Assembly: GCA_013330285.1 (NCBI GenBank)
Contig: DUIP01000183.1
Coordinates: 1 to 6,568, forward strand
Reading direction: 5' to 3'
DNA: 6,568 nucleotides
Origin: Candidatus Poseidoniaceae archaeon
Lineage (GTDB): Archaea; Thermoplasmatota; Poseidoniia; Poseidoniales; Poseidoniaceae
Shown here: one piece after another, positions 1 to 6,376 of the stretch
How positions within the stretch are numbered: the stretch's first letter is position 1
Layout of the letters: each line of letters starts with the position of its first letter
Made by a program: the position numbers and the translations under genes
Notes under the pieces: generated by a model
Told to the model about the DNA's origin: nothing
What the model saw: only the letters and a program-made list of their open reading frames with translations
Database searches by the model: none

Positions 1-383
1 TCGACGAGCAAAGCAAGGTAGTACTCGTGGGCAATGTCACAGCCCGCCTCGATGTAGAGATTGTTGACGATTTTGCCTTCACCTCCAGTTTGAATGGTCA
101 CGAGCAGGTTTCCAAGGATGTTGCTGGCGTATGTCTTCACTTCGTCTTTTGAAAAGGCGATTTTGACCCCACCTTCCATAACGACGTCTTTGGTTCCTGG
201 AGTGTACATCGTACCCTTTCCACGGCCACCTGCATGGATTTGCGATTTGACTGCAACCACCTTGCTTCCAAGTGCATCATAGGCGTTCAAAGCCTCATCA
301 ACAGTTGTGCAGTGGACGCCTTCGAGCACCGGCACGCCAGCATCCCTAAGCAGCATTTTTCCTTGGTATTCGTGGATGTTCAT
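1..383 (-). CDS. sucC: Succinyl-CoA synthetase (ADP-forming) beta subunit, N-terminal part
   Basis: The beta subunit of succinyl-CoA ligase interconverts succinyl-CoA and succinate with ADP or GDP phosphorylation in the TCA cycle, in the cytoplasm as a complex with SucD. Only the first 127 residues are present; the gene runs off the left edge. The start [12 protein letters not shown] is the classic SucC opening. The ATP-grasp nucleotide-binding segment follows, with [13 protein letters not shown] at about residues 45-57 (K46 and the GRGKG loop). Later [20 protein letters not shown] (about 94-113) matches the family's LVTYQT...VEA stretch. The loop after GRGKG (about residues 57-73) seems longer than in E. 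coli SucC. The ATG at 383 is preceded by GGAGAG about 5 bases upstream, which supports this start. sucD would be expected outside the window, downstream of sucC. It is divergent from the nucleotidyltransferase gene. The family call is secure; nucleotide preference cannot be told. Confidence 0.94.
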   Translation of the reverse strand, partial: MNIHEYQGKMLLRDAGVPVLEGVHCTTVDEALNAYDALGSKVVAVKSQIHAGGRGKGTMYTPGTKDVVMEGGVKIAFSKDEVKTYASNILGNLLVTIQTGGEGKIVNNLYIEAGCDIAHEYYLALLV

Positions 384-520
384 GGGTCTCTCCAATTGCT
401 CCACAGAAAGCCCGTCTTTGAACACTTTGCACGCCTCTCCAGCAATTTTTGTTCGGTTCGAGGAATGTTGCATCCTCAATGGGAGGTGTGTTCATAGGTT
501 GGAGCAGGTTGGCAACAGCC
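384..520. promoter_or_regulatory. Divergent intergenic region between sucC and the nucleotidyltransferase gene
   Basis: This 137-base spacer lies between two divergently transcribed genes, so it should hold promoters for both. An A/T-rich tract at about 443-452 (aatttttgtt; AACAAAAATT on the minus strand) is the only TATA-like element I can point to, and it is weak. On the sucC side a GGAGAG Shine-Dalgarno-like sequence lies just upstream of the ATG at 383. On the plus side no good Shine-Dalgarno is placed before the ATG at 521; a GGAG at 501-504 is too far away. That is compatible with leaderless or weakly led translation. Reading frames extending into the region are not convincing genes. 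Confidence 0.45.
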
Positions 521-1522
521 ATGCAAGTCGTGGTGCTGGCAGGTGGCATAGGGTCGAGACTTCGACCATGGACCAAAGCCATCCCCAAACCATTGTTACC
601 TATGTTGGATTTGACATTGCTTGAACGTGTAGTGGAAGCAGTACCGACCGACTTGGTTGACGAAGTCATTGTTGCCGGGGGATACAAAGTCGATCAGATT
701 GAATCCTACTTCAAGAAAAACGAAGTCGATTTCGATGTTCGAATTGTACCTGAAGACGAACCTCTGGGAACTGGTGGTGCGCTTGGCAACTGTAGGGATG
801 TTGTGAGTGGCACGTTTGCTTGTTTTAATGGCGACATCGTATCATCGCTTCGCATCGAACCCATGCTTGACCTTCATCGCAAGAATGGAGGCGTCGGAAC
901 GCTTGCTCTTTGGGAAGTTGAGGACCCCACACGGTTCGGGATTGTTGGTGTCGATGAAGACCACAAAATCAATCGCTTCTTGGAAAAGCCAACGCCAGAA
1001 CAAGTCTTTTCTAATCTCATCAATGCCGGATCGTACATTTTTGAGGATGATGTGTTTGATTGGATGCCTCATGGACGCCACTCTATAGAAAGGGATGTGT
1101 TTCCAAAACTGGCAGAAGACGGTCTCTTGAATGGTTTGCCCTTTGAGGGTTATTTCATTGATGCGGGAACGCCAGATGCTTGGATGGATGGCGTCCAACG
1201 TTGCATCAAAGAAGGTCGGTTTTCCCGTGGAACTGTTGAAGGAAGCACCTGGTATGCGCATCAACCAGTCGCAACAAATGCCATGATTGTGGATTCGATG
1301 GTCGAGGACAATGTTCTGCTTCATGGCTGTAATGTTGAACGTTCGACCTTGCTTGCTGGGGTTTCAGTCGGAGCAAATACCCATTTGAGAAATTGTCTTA
1401 TTGGCCGCAATGTGTCGATTGAATCTGATGTTTGGCTCGAGGGTGTTGTGGTTGATCACGGTTCGGTTGTACCCTCTGGAACAAAGCAAGACGGCGGGCA
1501 ATGGCCAAAGCAAGCCTCATGA
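521..1522 (+). CDS. Sugar-phosphate nucleotidyltransferase (GDP-mannose/dTDP-glucose pyrophosphorylase family) with left-handed beta-helix tail
   Basis: Predicted to transfer a nucleotidyl group from NTP to a sugar 1-phosphate, giving an activated sugar for glycan or glycosylation pathways in the cytoplasm. With the ATG at 521 the product is 333 aa. The N-terminus is the NTP-transferase signature LAGGIGSRLRPWT (residues 6-18), followed by PKPLLPM (22-28, with K23). LGTGGAL (82-88) and NGD (103-105; D105 the likely metal-binding Asp) follow. EKP (155-157), INAGSYIF (167-174) and DAGTP (214-218) complete the catalytic domain. From about 255 to 320, spaced hydrophobic/Gly positions fit left-handed beta-helix hexapeptides, typical of the C-terminal domain of archaeal mannose-1-phosphate guanylyltransferase-like proteins. 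A TTG start at 449 would add 24 residues ahead of the conserved beta-strand and is unlikely. It is followed by tpiA after a short gap, so the two are probably co-transcribed. Base and sugar specificity (GTP/mannose versus dTTP or UTP/glucose) cannot be fixed from sequence. Confidence 0.9.
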   Translation: MQVVVLAGGIGSRLRPWTKAIPKPLLPMLDLTLLERVVEAVPTDLVDEVIVAGGYKVDQIESYFKKNEVDFDVRIVPEDEPLGTGGALGNCRDVVSGTFACFNGDIVSSLRIEPMLDLHRKNGGVGTLALWEVEDPTRFGIVGVDEDHKINRFLEKPTPEQVFSNLINAGSYIFEDDVFDWMPHGRHSIERDVFPKLAEDGLLNGLPFEGYFIDAGTPDAWMDGVQRCIKEGRFSRGTVEGSTWYAHQPVATNAMIVDSMVEDNVLLHGCNVERSTLLAGVSVGANTHLRNCLIGRNVSIESDVWLEGVVVDHGSVVPSGTKQDGGQWPKQAS

Positions 1523-1570
1523 TTCACGAATGACGGAAGATGTCAAATGGTGCTCACTTGTGGGCAATAC

Positions 1571-2236
1571 ATGACCAAACCGTTGATTGTTGTCAATTTC
1601 AAAACCTATGCATCTGCATCTGGTCCAACGGCGGAAACGTTGGCAGTGGCAATGGAACGCCACAGCGAGGGCCCAGCACGCATGGTGGCTGTCGTCTCCG
1701 CTTTTGATTTGGAAGCGGTGCGTAGAGCCGCACCAAAGCTCGAAGTTTGGTCCCAGCACCTCGACCCCGTGGGACAAGGCGGTTTCACTGGATGGCTTGA
1801 ACCGAAAACAGCAATCCACCGTGGAGCACAAGGTACAATCATCAACCATGCAGAGCATAAAGTTGAGATGGAACATGTGCAAAACTTGCTTCCACAACTT
1901 CCCGAACACTTCCCTGTCTGCGGATGCGCTGCTGACCTTGATGAAGCAAAAAACCTAGCCGAAATGGGCCCGACCTTCATCGCTGTGGAGCCTCCAGAAT
2001 TGATTGGTGGTGATGTTTCGGTCACGACCGCAGATCCTTCAATCGTCAGTGACACCGTCGCTCTTGTCAAAGCTACTAATTCTGATGTTCGCGTTCTATG
2101 TGGTGCAGGCGTCAAGAACGGTCAAGATGTGGCTACGGCCATTCGACTTGGTGCAGAAGGTGTTCTTCTGGCAAGCGGTGTGACCAAAGCAACCGATGTT
2201 GCTTCGGTGCTCGAAGACCTGGTGTCTCTGCTTTAG
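1571..2236 (+). CDS. tpiA: Triosephosphate isomerase, archaeal type
   Basis: Interconverts dihydroxyacetone phosphate and glyceraldehyde 3-phosphate in glycolysis/gluconeogenesis. At 221 aa it has the compact length of archaeal (tetrameric) enzymes rather than the roughly 250 aa of bacterial ones. NFK at residues 9-11 supplies the substrate-binding Asn and Lys11. SQHLDP (61-66) is the archaeal version of strand 3. The catalytic His is H93 in INHAEHK; bacterial enzymes have GHSERR. The catalytic Glu is E140 in AVEPPELIGG. Phosphate-binding Gly loops are GAGVKNG (178-184) and GVLLASGV (197-204). All active-site residues are present, so it should be functional. Two ATGs compete: 1571 (MTKPLIVVNFKTY, the usual family start, with GTGGG about 6 bases upstream) and 1547 (8 extra residues, with GGAAG about 7 bases upstream). 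I prefer 1571. It lies 48 bases after the nucleotidyltransferase stop. Its stop overlaps that of the convergent nuclease-like gene by 4 bases. Confidence 0.95.
   Translation: MTKPLIVVNFKTYASASGPTAETLAVAMERHSEGPARMVAVVSAFDLEAVRRAAPKLEVWSQHLDPVGQGGFTGWLEPKTAIHRGAQGTIINHAEHKVEMEHVQNLLPQLPEHFPVCGCAADLDEAKNLAEMGPTFIAVEPPELIGGDVSVTTADPSIVSDTVALVKATNSDVRVLCGAGVKNGQDVATAIRLGAEGVLLASGVTKATDVASVLEDLVSLL
2233..2236. other. Overlapping convergent stop codons (TTAG)
   Basis: The tpiA stop TAG occupies 2234-2236 and the stop TAA of the minus-strand nuclease-like gene is the complement of 2233-2235. The two genes therefore overlap tail to tail by 4 bases with no spacer. Any transcription terminators must lie inside the opposing coding sequence, and transcripts from the two strands are likely to overlap. 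Confidence 0.9.
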
Positions 2237-3108
2237 TTGCTCGAACTTGCTAGGCTCAAGATCCTCTTTCTTTTCAAAGATTCAAGCGTCCCACCATTGA
2301 GGCAAGTTGATTTGAATTGACACTTGTCACATACGTCTTGTTTTTGAGCAAGAGGAAGAGACTCGATTGAGTGGTTTGATGTTTCAGCACATCGTTTCAT
2401 CTCTTTCACATCATGACGTATCATCGCTTTTGCTATGAGGACTTCATGTTCAGTGCTCTCAAACGTATGGAGGAGCCAAGCTCCTTTTCTCCATCCAATG
2501 GTTTTGACCACATACTGGTCGGCCAATGCAGGGAGGCCATGCCTGTGTGTTGTCCAAACAATCATCGCAAGTGCTTCAAGTCGTTGAGAATCGTTCATCT
2601 TCGCAGATTGCATATCTAAGCGAATCACATGCCATTTGGCTTGGATCTTAATGGCAAGGTCTGGGGAAGCGAACAGATCAAGGCCTTCGATGTGCTCGGA
2701 ATCCATTCGATCTAAAACAGTCCACTGAGGGTGAACTCCTCGCTTTAATTGCACCATGACATCAGTGCGCCACAACAATTTCATCCGATGGTTTGCAACC
2801 AGAAGCATGGCTTCAAATTGAGGATGAGCCATCGACAGATCAAGAGTTCGAAGTTGGTCTCTAAAGAGGCCTCTAAGGGATAATTCTGCGACTGCTGTGG
2901 TCCATTCAACAATCATCGCAAGTGCTTCAAGCTGTTCGATAACGGTGGCTTTGAGCGATCGCAGAAGCAAATCCCAAGGACGAATGTGATTCCCATTTCC
3001 TCTTTTTTGACGATGGTTTGTTTTGGCATAGGACCTTGCCCAAGCGGTTGGGCAGTTGAGGAACAGTTCACGTTGCGTGCGGCTCCAACTTGGTGTGTAG
3101 GATCTCAT
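2233..3108 (-). CDS. PD-(D/E)XK nuclease-like protein with Cas4/AddB-type cysteine cluster
   Basis: Probable member of the RecB/Cas4/AddB branch of the PD-(D/E)XK nuclease superfamily; the substrate is unknown. Residues are numbered from a TTG at 3129 (298 aa). The in-frame ATG at 3108 (residue 8) gives 291 aa and is preferred here. The opening YTPSWSRTQRELFLNCP (11-27) resembles the WSxSxLxxFxxCP entry helix of these proteins. It carries C26, which pairs with a C-terminal CxxCx5C (C267, C270, C276), the pattern that binds a 4Fe-4S cluster in AddB and Cas4. The putative active site is PD (156-157), then D172-x-Q174 where the family has (D/E)xK, then Q182 of a QxxxxA helix. The usual Lys is replaced by Gln. 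A 24-bp exact repeat codes LEALAMIV twice (67-74 and 184-191). It lies 18-39 bases after the 770-aa gene on the same strand, so they are probably co-transcribed. The CDS is convincing; the fold call is motif-based and moderate. Confidence 0.7.
   Translation of the reverse strand: MRSYTPSWSRTQRELFLNCPTAWARSYAKTNHRQKRGNGNHIRPWDLLLRSLKATVIEQLEALAMIVEWTTAVAELSLRGLFRDQLRTLDLSMAHPQFEAMLLVANHRMKLLWRTDVMVQLKRGVHPQWTVLDRMDSEHIEGLDLFASPDLAIKIQAKWHVIRLDMQSAKMNDSQRLEALAMIVWTTHRHGLPALADQYVVKTIGWRKGAWLLHTFESTEHEVLIAKAMIRHDVKEMKRCAETSNHSIESLPLAQKQDVCDKCQFKSTCLNGGTLESLKRKRILSLASSSN
2557..2580. repeat. 24-bp exact direct repeat, copy A
   Basis: These 24 bases (beginning aacaatcatcgcaagtgctt) are identical to 2908-2931 and in the same orientation. 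Both copies lie in the nuclease-like gene in the same reading frame (351 bases apart, 117 codons) and encode LEALAMIV on the minus strand. Similarity continues imperfectly: both copies are followed in the protein by WTT, with one extra Glu in the other copy. Copy A corresponds to residues 184-191, the helix just after the putative DxQ active-site strand. Confidence 0.9.
2908..2931. repeat. 24-bp exact direct repeat, copy B
   Basis: This is the second copy of the repeat at 2557-2580. It encodes residues 67-74 of the nuclease-like protein, in a helix upstream of the putative catalytic core, where the family would not be expected to have a copy of the post-catalytic helix. It is followed in the protein by EWTT rather than WTT. 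Confidence 0.9.
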
Positions 3109-3147
3109 AGAAGGTTCGAAATCCTTCAACGGTCGTCAAGCCTTCGG

Positions 3148-5460
3148 TCAAAACAATCCAAGTTGAGAAGCCGTAATGAGGCCATCTATGGTGACCCAGA
3201 TGGCGATTGGTAACAAGCACCAACCGATGAATTGAGCAAAGACCCGTGCTCCAAATTCACCAAATAATCTGGAAATGGATCCACCCCATGAGGCGATGAA
3301 CCTGATCATGAGAACGACCGCTCCCGCAAAGAGTGTCAGCCAGAACATGTAGAACAAACCAAACCCGATGCCAAGTGGCCCACTGAGCATGGATGAAGCA
3401 ACACCTTGTGGGTACAATGCTGGGAACGAGAGCCATCCAAACCAACCGAGCCATACGCCAAGCAACACATCGCGTTGCATGTCTTCGAGCTCCCTCCAAT
3501 CTCTGAAGGCCTTGGGGAACATCTTGTGAAGGGCTTTTCCAGCGATTTGTGCTTCATACGGAGCTCCATTGCGAGCGGTGACAATGCACATTTCGACCAT
3601 CCACAATAACATTGCAATATCCAACCAGAACAACAGGTTGGTATTGATCGGTGCCAATGTCGCCAAGATGGCAGGGAGGTTCACCATGAGCACTCCAAGG
3701 CCACCTGCTGCAGCGATCGATGCCCATAATGTGCCCGGAGGAAGAGGTTCTTCTGGTTCCAACACCTCTTGACGAGGGAGCGCCATGAAGAGCAAGAAAA
3801 GTCCGGGCCCGAACATGAGTCCGAAGTATTGGGTGAAGGATTGCCCTCCGCCTGTTGAGACGCTATCGATGGCATTCTCAAGGTGTTCTCGCGGCGCATA
3901 TGGTCCTTCAGCATGGGTCACCCTCATCGACGGGTCAAGAACAAGAACCGCATCAGCAACACCTGTCGGTAGACTGCCTGCAAAAATCCCTTCCTGATCC
4001 AAGAGAATTGGCCATGTCACATTCAATCTCTCCTTGAGTGAGATGATGTCGGTTTGCCTCGCGTCCATGCCAGCAATGACTTGTATGACTTGAATTTCAT
4101 CGCTTTTCGTATCGAGTGTTTTGTTGAGTTCGAGCGCCTGCTGAATTGCATTTTCAGAACCCGGAAGGGTGACGGCCACAACCAATGCGGTGTTTCCGTC
4201 AAGGTAATCCGAAATCGTCACCATGTTGCCCATAGCATCGTAGACCTCCCCATCGTAGACGCGGGCGTCATCGCCAATGCTCGCAGCTGAGCCTAAGTTG
4301 GCTTGGCCCCAAGCCGTGGGGATGACAAAAATGGCCAACAGCACCAAGGCGGCTAAGATCGGTAATGGTGGTAACTCCTCGCTCCGAACAAGGGAGTAGA
4401 CATATGCAGCCAACGCAAAGATCGTCGTCAATGTGAGGAAAATTGCAGCGTTTGCAAATCCTTTGTCCTTGGGTTCAACTTCAAACCTGACAATTCCAAA
4501 CGCATGACAGTCGCTGTTGAGATCGCCAGAAATAGTTTGGATGCATACCTGTAAATTTGCGTCGCCTAATCCAAGTTGCTCAACGCCTGACCACGCCCAA
4601 CTGGTTTGGTTCTCTTCCATTGGTCGGTCAATACGAATCCGCCCGGTCGATTCTTCCATCAAGTAATCAGGGTCTCGAACAAGTTGTTCATCCGGTTCAA
4701 GTGGCCCCCAGATTTCCCATTTGACGGACTTCACATCATCTGTGCCCCATGGGAATAACGGCTGCACTTCGATGTGAGCTCGTCGTTCATCATCGATTGT
4801 AATGCTCGCCTTTGGCTCGTAAAGTTCGCCTTGAATGATGATGCCGCCACTGTTCTGTTCAAAGGCACCCCACTGCACTCGCATGACGGTTCCATCACAG
4901 TTGTTTTGAGCGGTGAGCGTGAGTGTGAACACGTCACCTGGTTGCATGCTAATGAAAGCCTCTTGAGTTTCACCGCTGAAGTTCATTGCAGCATTTGAGA
5001 TCGCAGTATCAACCGTTTGGGTGACCACCGCATCATAGATTGGAACACCCCCTGCATCCACTGAATAGGTCAAGATGGTCGTTGGATCAGTTGCTATGGG
5101 CTGGCGGGTGCATGATTCGTGAGACAATGGTCCGGTTTCGATGTAGGCAGAAAAGAAGACACTCATATTGACCGTGGCGTTGATCGGTTGTTGGATTGGT
5201 GGACTCGAGATGCTAAACACAGGAACTGGTCCAGCACCTGCGTTGAATGAAAACCCGCCGACAGCATTGTCAGTTCGCCCTCGCTGAAGCACGGCTTCCT
5301 CGACATCCAAGCCTTCAACAAATAAGCGCTCCATGGGATTGATTTCCCAATCGATGTAGCCGGGCTCATACACCGGGTCTTCGATTGCACTCGCATAGCC
5401 ACCAAGGGTCATGCATGCAAGCAGGCCAAGCAAAGCCATGGCTGCGAAGCGCTTGCGCAT
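3148..5460 (-). CDS. Secreted/membrane multidomain protein with cysteine-free thioredoxin-like domain
   Basis: I do not recognise this 770-aa protein as a named family. Residues 1-25 are a signal peptide: RKR, a hydrophobic core, and the likely cleavage site YASA. Residues 26-335 are a beta-rich, acidic ectodomain with four cysteines (C117, C188, C306, C318) that could form two disulfides. Membrane helices lie at about 335-357 and 363-384. Residues about 390-535 look like an AhpC/TlpA thioredoxin fold: TISDYLDGNTALVVAV, then a helix, IQVIQVIAG, WPILLDQEG, VLVLDPSMRV. The segment TLPGSEN stands where WCxxC belongs, so it has no redox cysteines. About six more helices follow (about 543-561, 576-600, 606-627, 664-684, 696-720, 742-766), with a basic loop at 628-660. 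Six NxS/T sequons (N94, N98, N160, N284, N446, N480) all fall in segments predicted outside the cell, which agrees with this topology. The start ATG at 5460 has no clear Shine-Dalgarno. It lies between the DUF92 gene (63-base gap) and the nuclease-like gene. Confidence 0.9.
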   Translation of the reverse strand: MRKRFAAMALLGLLACMTLGGYASAIEDPVYEPGYIDWEINPMERLFVEGLDVEEAVLQRGRTDNAVGGFSFNAGAGPVPVFSISSPPIQQPINATVNMSVFFSAYIETGPLSHESCTRQPIATDPTTILTYSVDAGGVPIYDAVVTQTVDTAISNAAMNFSGETQEAFISMQPGDVFTLTLTAQNNCDGTVMRVQWGAFEQNSGGIIIQGELYEPKASITIDDERRAHIEVQPLFPWGTDDVKSVKWEIWGPLEPDEQLVRDPDYLMEESTGRIRIDRPMEENQTSWAWSGVEQLGLGDANLQVCIQTISGDLNSDCHAFGIVRFEVEPKDKGFANAAIFLTLTTIFALAAYVYSLVRSEELPPLPILAALVLLAIFVIPTAWGQANLGSAASIGDDARVYDGEVYDAMGNMVTISDYLDGNTALVVAVTLPGSENAIQQALELNKTLDTKSDEIQVIQVIAGMDARQTDIISLKERLNVTWPILLDQEGIFAGSLPTGVADAVLVLDPSMRVTHAEGPYAPREHLENAIDSVSTGGGQSFTQYFGLMFGPGLFLLFMALPRQEVLEPEEPLPPGTLWASIAAAGGLGVLMVNLPAILATLAPINTNLLFWLDIAMLLWMVEMCIVTARNGAPYEAQIAGKALHKMFPKAFRDWRELEDMQRDVLLGVWLGWFGWLSFPALYPQGVASSMLSGPLGIGFGLFYMFWLTLFAGAVVLMIRFIASWGGSISRLFGEFGARVFAQFIGWCLLPIAIWVTIDGLITASQLGLF

Positions 5461-5504
5461 GGATGGACCAATCGGTTGTGGTTCATGAAGACAATGGCCG
5501 AATG

Positions 5505-5526
5505 TGAGTGGGTGTCATTCCACTCA
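5505..5526 (-). repeat. Inverted repeat at the 3' end of the DUF92 gene
   Basis: TGAGTGG and CCACTCA form perfect 7-bp arms around an 8-base loop, overlapping the DUF92 stop codon (complement of 5524-5526). On the minus-strand transcript the hairpin is not followed by a U-tract, so it is not a typical terminator. It could be an RNA-stabilising or processing hairpin between the DUF92 and 770-aa cistrons, or chance. Confidence 0.35.
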
Positions 5527-6291
5527 AGCGACGAGGTAGTTGACAAAGAAACTCATCAACATGAATCCAAAGGTAATGGAAATTCCATTGACACCTCCTT
5601 TGGTGAGGAAGCCTCGATTTTCCAACAGTGCTCCAAGAAGGCTGTCCATTTGGCATCCCAGCCAGCCAATCACAACAACGGCAGCACTCAAGGTAAGTCC
5701 AATCTGTAAATCCGTCATTCCGGTGGTGAAGTACCAGGCTGGGAAACTAAGCACACCAATGAGTCCAGATCCTGCGAGTGCAGCAAGTTGACCACTGGGG
5801 GAGAATCCGCCATTGATTCCGGCATCACAGCGTTTGAATGTGGTGATCATTCGCACATTGTCATCCAAACATCCAATCTCGCTGGCGAAGGTGTCGGACG
5901 CAGCAACCGCTACAGCCGCACTGAACATCCAAAGACCAGTTTCCCATTCTTCTGTGATGAAAGCAAATATAGCTACAATACCAGGCAGACCACCATTAGC
6001 GATGACGTTGTCATAACTTCGATGACCATCGTTTGATTCGGACATACCTCGTTCAAGCTTCTCGCTAAAACGCCATTTTGTCGCTTTGTGCGCAGACAAC
6101 AAGAAGCCAAGGAGGATCAACAGCCAAGTCCAATGGCCCAACGCTCCAACGGTTAAGCCGAGAACAGCAGCAGCAAAGACGCCGGCTCTGTCAAGCATCT
6201 TTGCCTTGGAAGAGACCAGAACAAGCCCTAGAATAATCAGGGCTGTGACGAAGATATTGCCTTGATTTGGGCCCGGAATAAACACATCCAT
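5524..6291 (-). CDS. DUF92/TMEM19/VTE6-family integral membrane protein (possible isoprenoid-phosphate kinase)
   Basis: Multi-pass membrane protein of the DUF92 family (Pfam PF01940), 255 aa. The plant member VTE6 is a phytyl-phosphate kinase in tocopherol synthesis. An archaeal role in isoprenoid alcohol/phosphate metabolism is plausible but inferred. Family motifs are all visible: YDNVIANGGLPG (93-104, after R91), ASDTFASEIG (131-140), GINGGFSPSGQLAALAG (158-174), CQMDSLLGA (213-221) and a C-terminal GGVNGISI helix (232-239). Helices are seen at about 13-28, 35-50, 54-66, 101-113, 119-135, 167-185, 195-212 and 238-253. The ATG at 6291 is chosen because a strong GGAGG (6299-6303 on the complement) lies 7 bases upstream. 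An in-frame GTG at 6306 would place that ribosome site inside the gene. It follows the PrsW-like gene by 85 bases and precedes the 770-aa gene by 63 bases, all on the same strand. Confidence 0.93.
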   Translation of the reverse strand: MDVFIPGPNQGNIFVTALIILGLVLVSSKAKMLDRAGVFAAAVLGLTVGALGHWTWLLILLGFLLSAHKATKWRFSEKLERGMSESNDGHRSYDNVIANGGLPGIVAIFAFITEEWETGLWMFSAAVAVAASDTFASEIGCLDDNVRMITTFKRCDAGINGGFSPSGQLAALAGSGLIGVLSFPAWYFTTGMTDLQIGLTLSAAVVVIGWLGCQMDSLLGALLENRGFLTKGGVNGISITFGFMLMSFFVNYLVA

Positions 6292-6376
6292 ACCATCTCC
6301 TCCCACCTAAACGGGCATCAATCACCTCAAAGGTGCTTTCCCTGTGATGAAAGGCGATTTAGCGCTTTTTTGGGTG
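6292..6376 (-). promoter_or_regulatory. Leader of the DUF92 gene with Shine-Dalgarno and small inverted repeat
   Basis: This 85-base gap contains a strong ribosome-binding site, GGAGG (complement of 6299-6303), 7 bases before the ATG at 6291. A small palindrome CACCT-CAA-AGGTG lies at 6323-6335 and could be an operator half-site pair or chance. A/T-rich AAAAAAGCGCTAAAT (about 6357-6371 on the complement) is a weak candidate for a BRE/TATA region, leaving open whether the gene has its own promoter or is read from the upstream gene. Confidence 0.45.

Noticed and set aside
449..520. Upstream TTG extension of the nucleotidyltransferase (24 residues)
   Set aside because: The conserved family fold begins at MQVVVLAGG, encoded from 521. 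The extension has no similarity to the family and lies in the divergent promoter region.
346..687. Minus-strand frame of 113 aa
   Set aside because: It overlaps sucC and the nucleotidyltransferase in other frames and has no recognisable motif; it is an antisense shadow.
842..1324. Minus-strand frame of 160 aa
   Set aside because: It lies wholly antisense to the nucleotidyltransferase catalytic domain, whose motifs are complete.
1517..2115. Minus-strand frames of 130 and 169 aa opposite tpiA
   Set aside because: Antisense shadows of an intact triosephosphate isomerase with all active-site residues.
2557..2931. The 24-bp repeats as a CRISPR or mobile-element signature
   Set aside because: Only two copies, both inside one open reading frame and in frame, with 327 bases between them; no array, no inverted termini and no transposase.
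6361..6376. T-run after GCGC (gcgctttttt) as a rho-independent-type terminator
   Set aside because: The T-run is on the plus strand, where no gene ends. For the minus-strand PrsW-like gene it reads as an A-run, so it is not a terminator for that gene.
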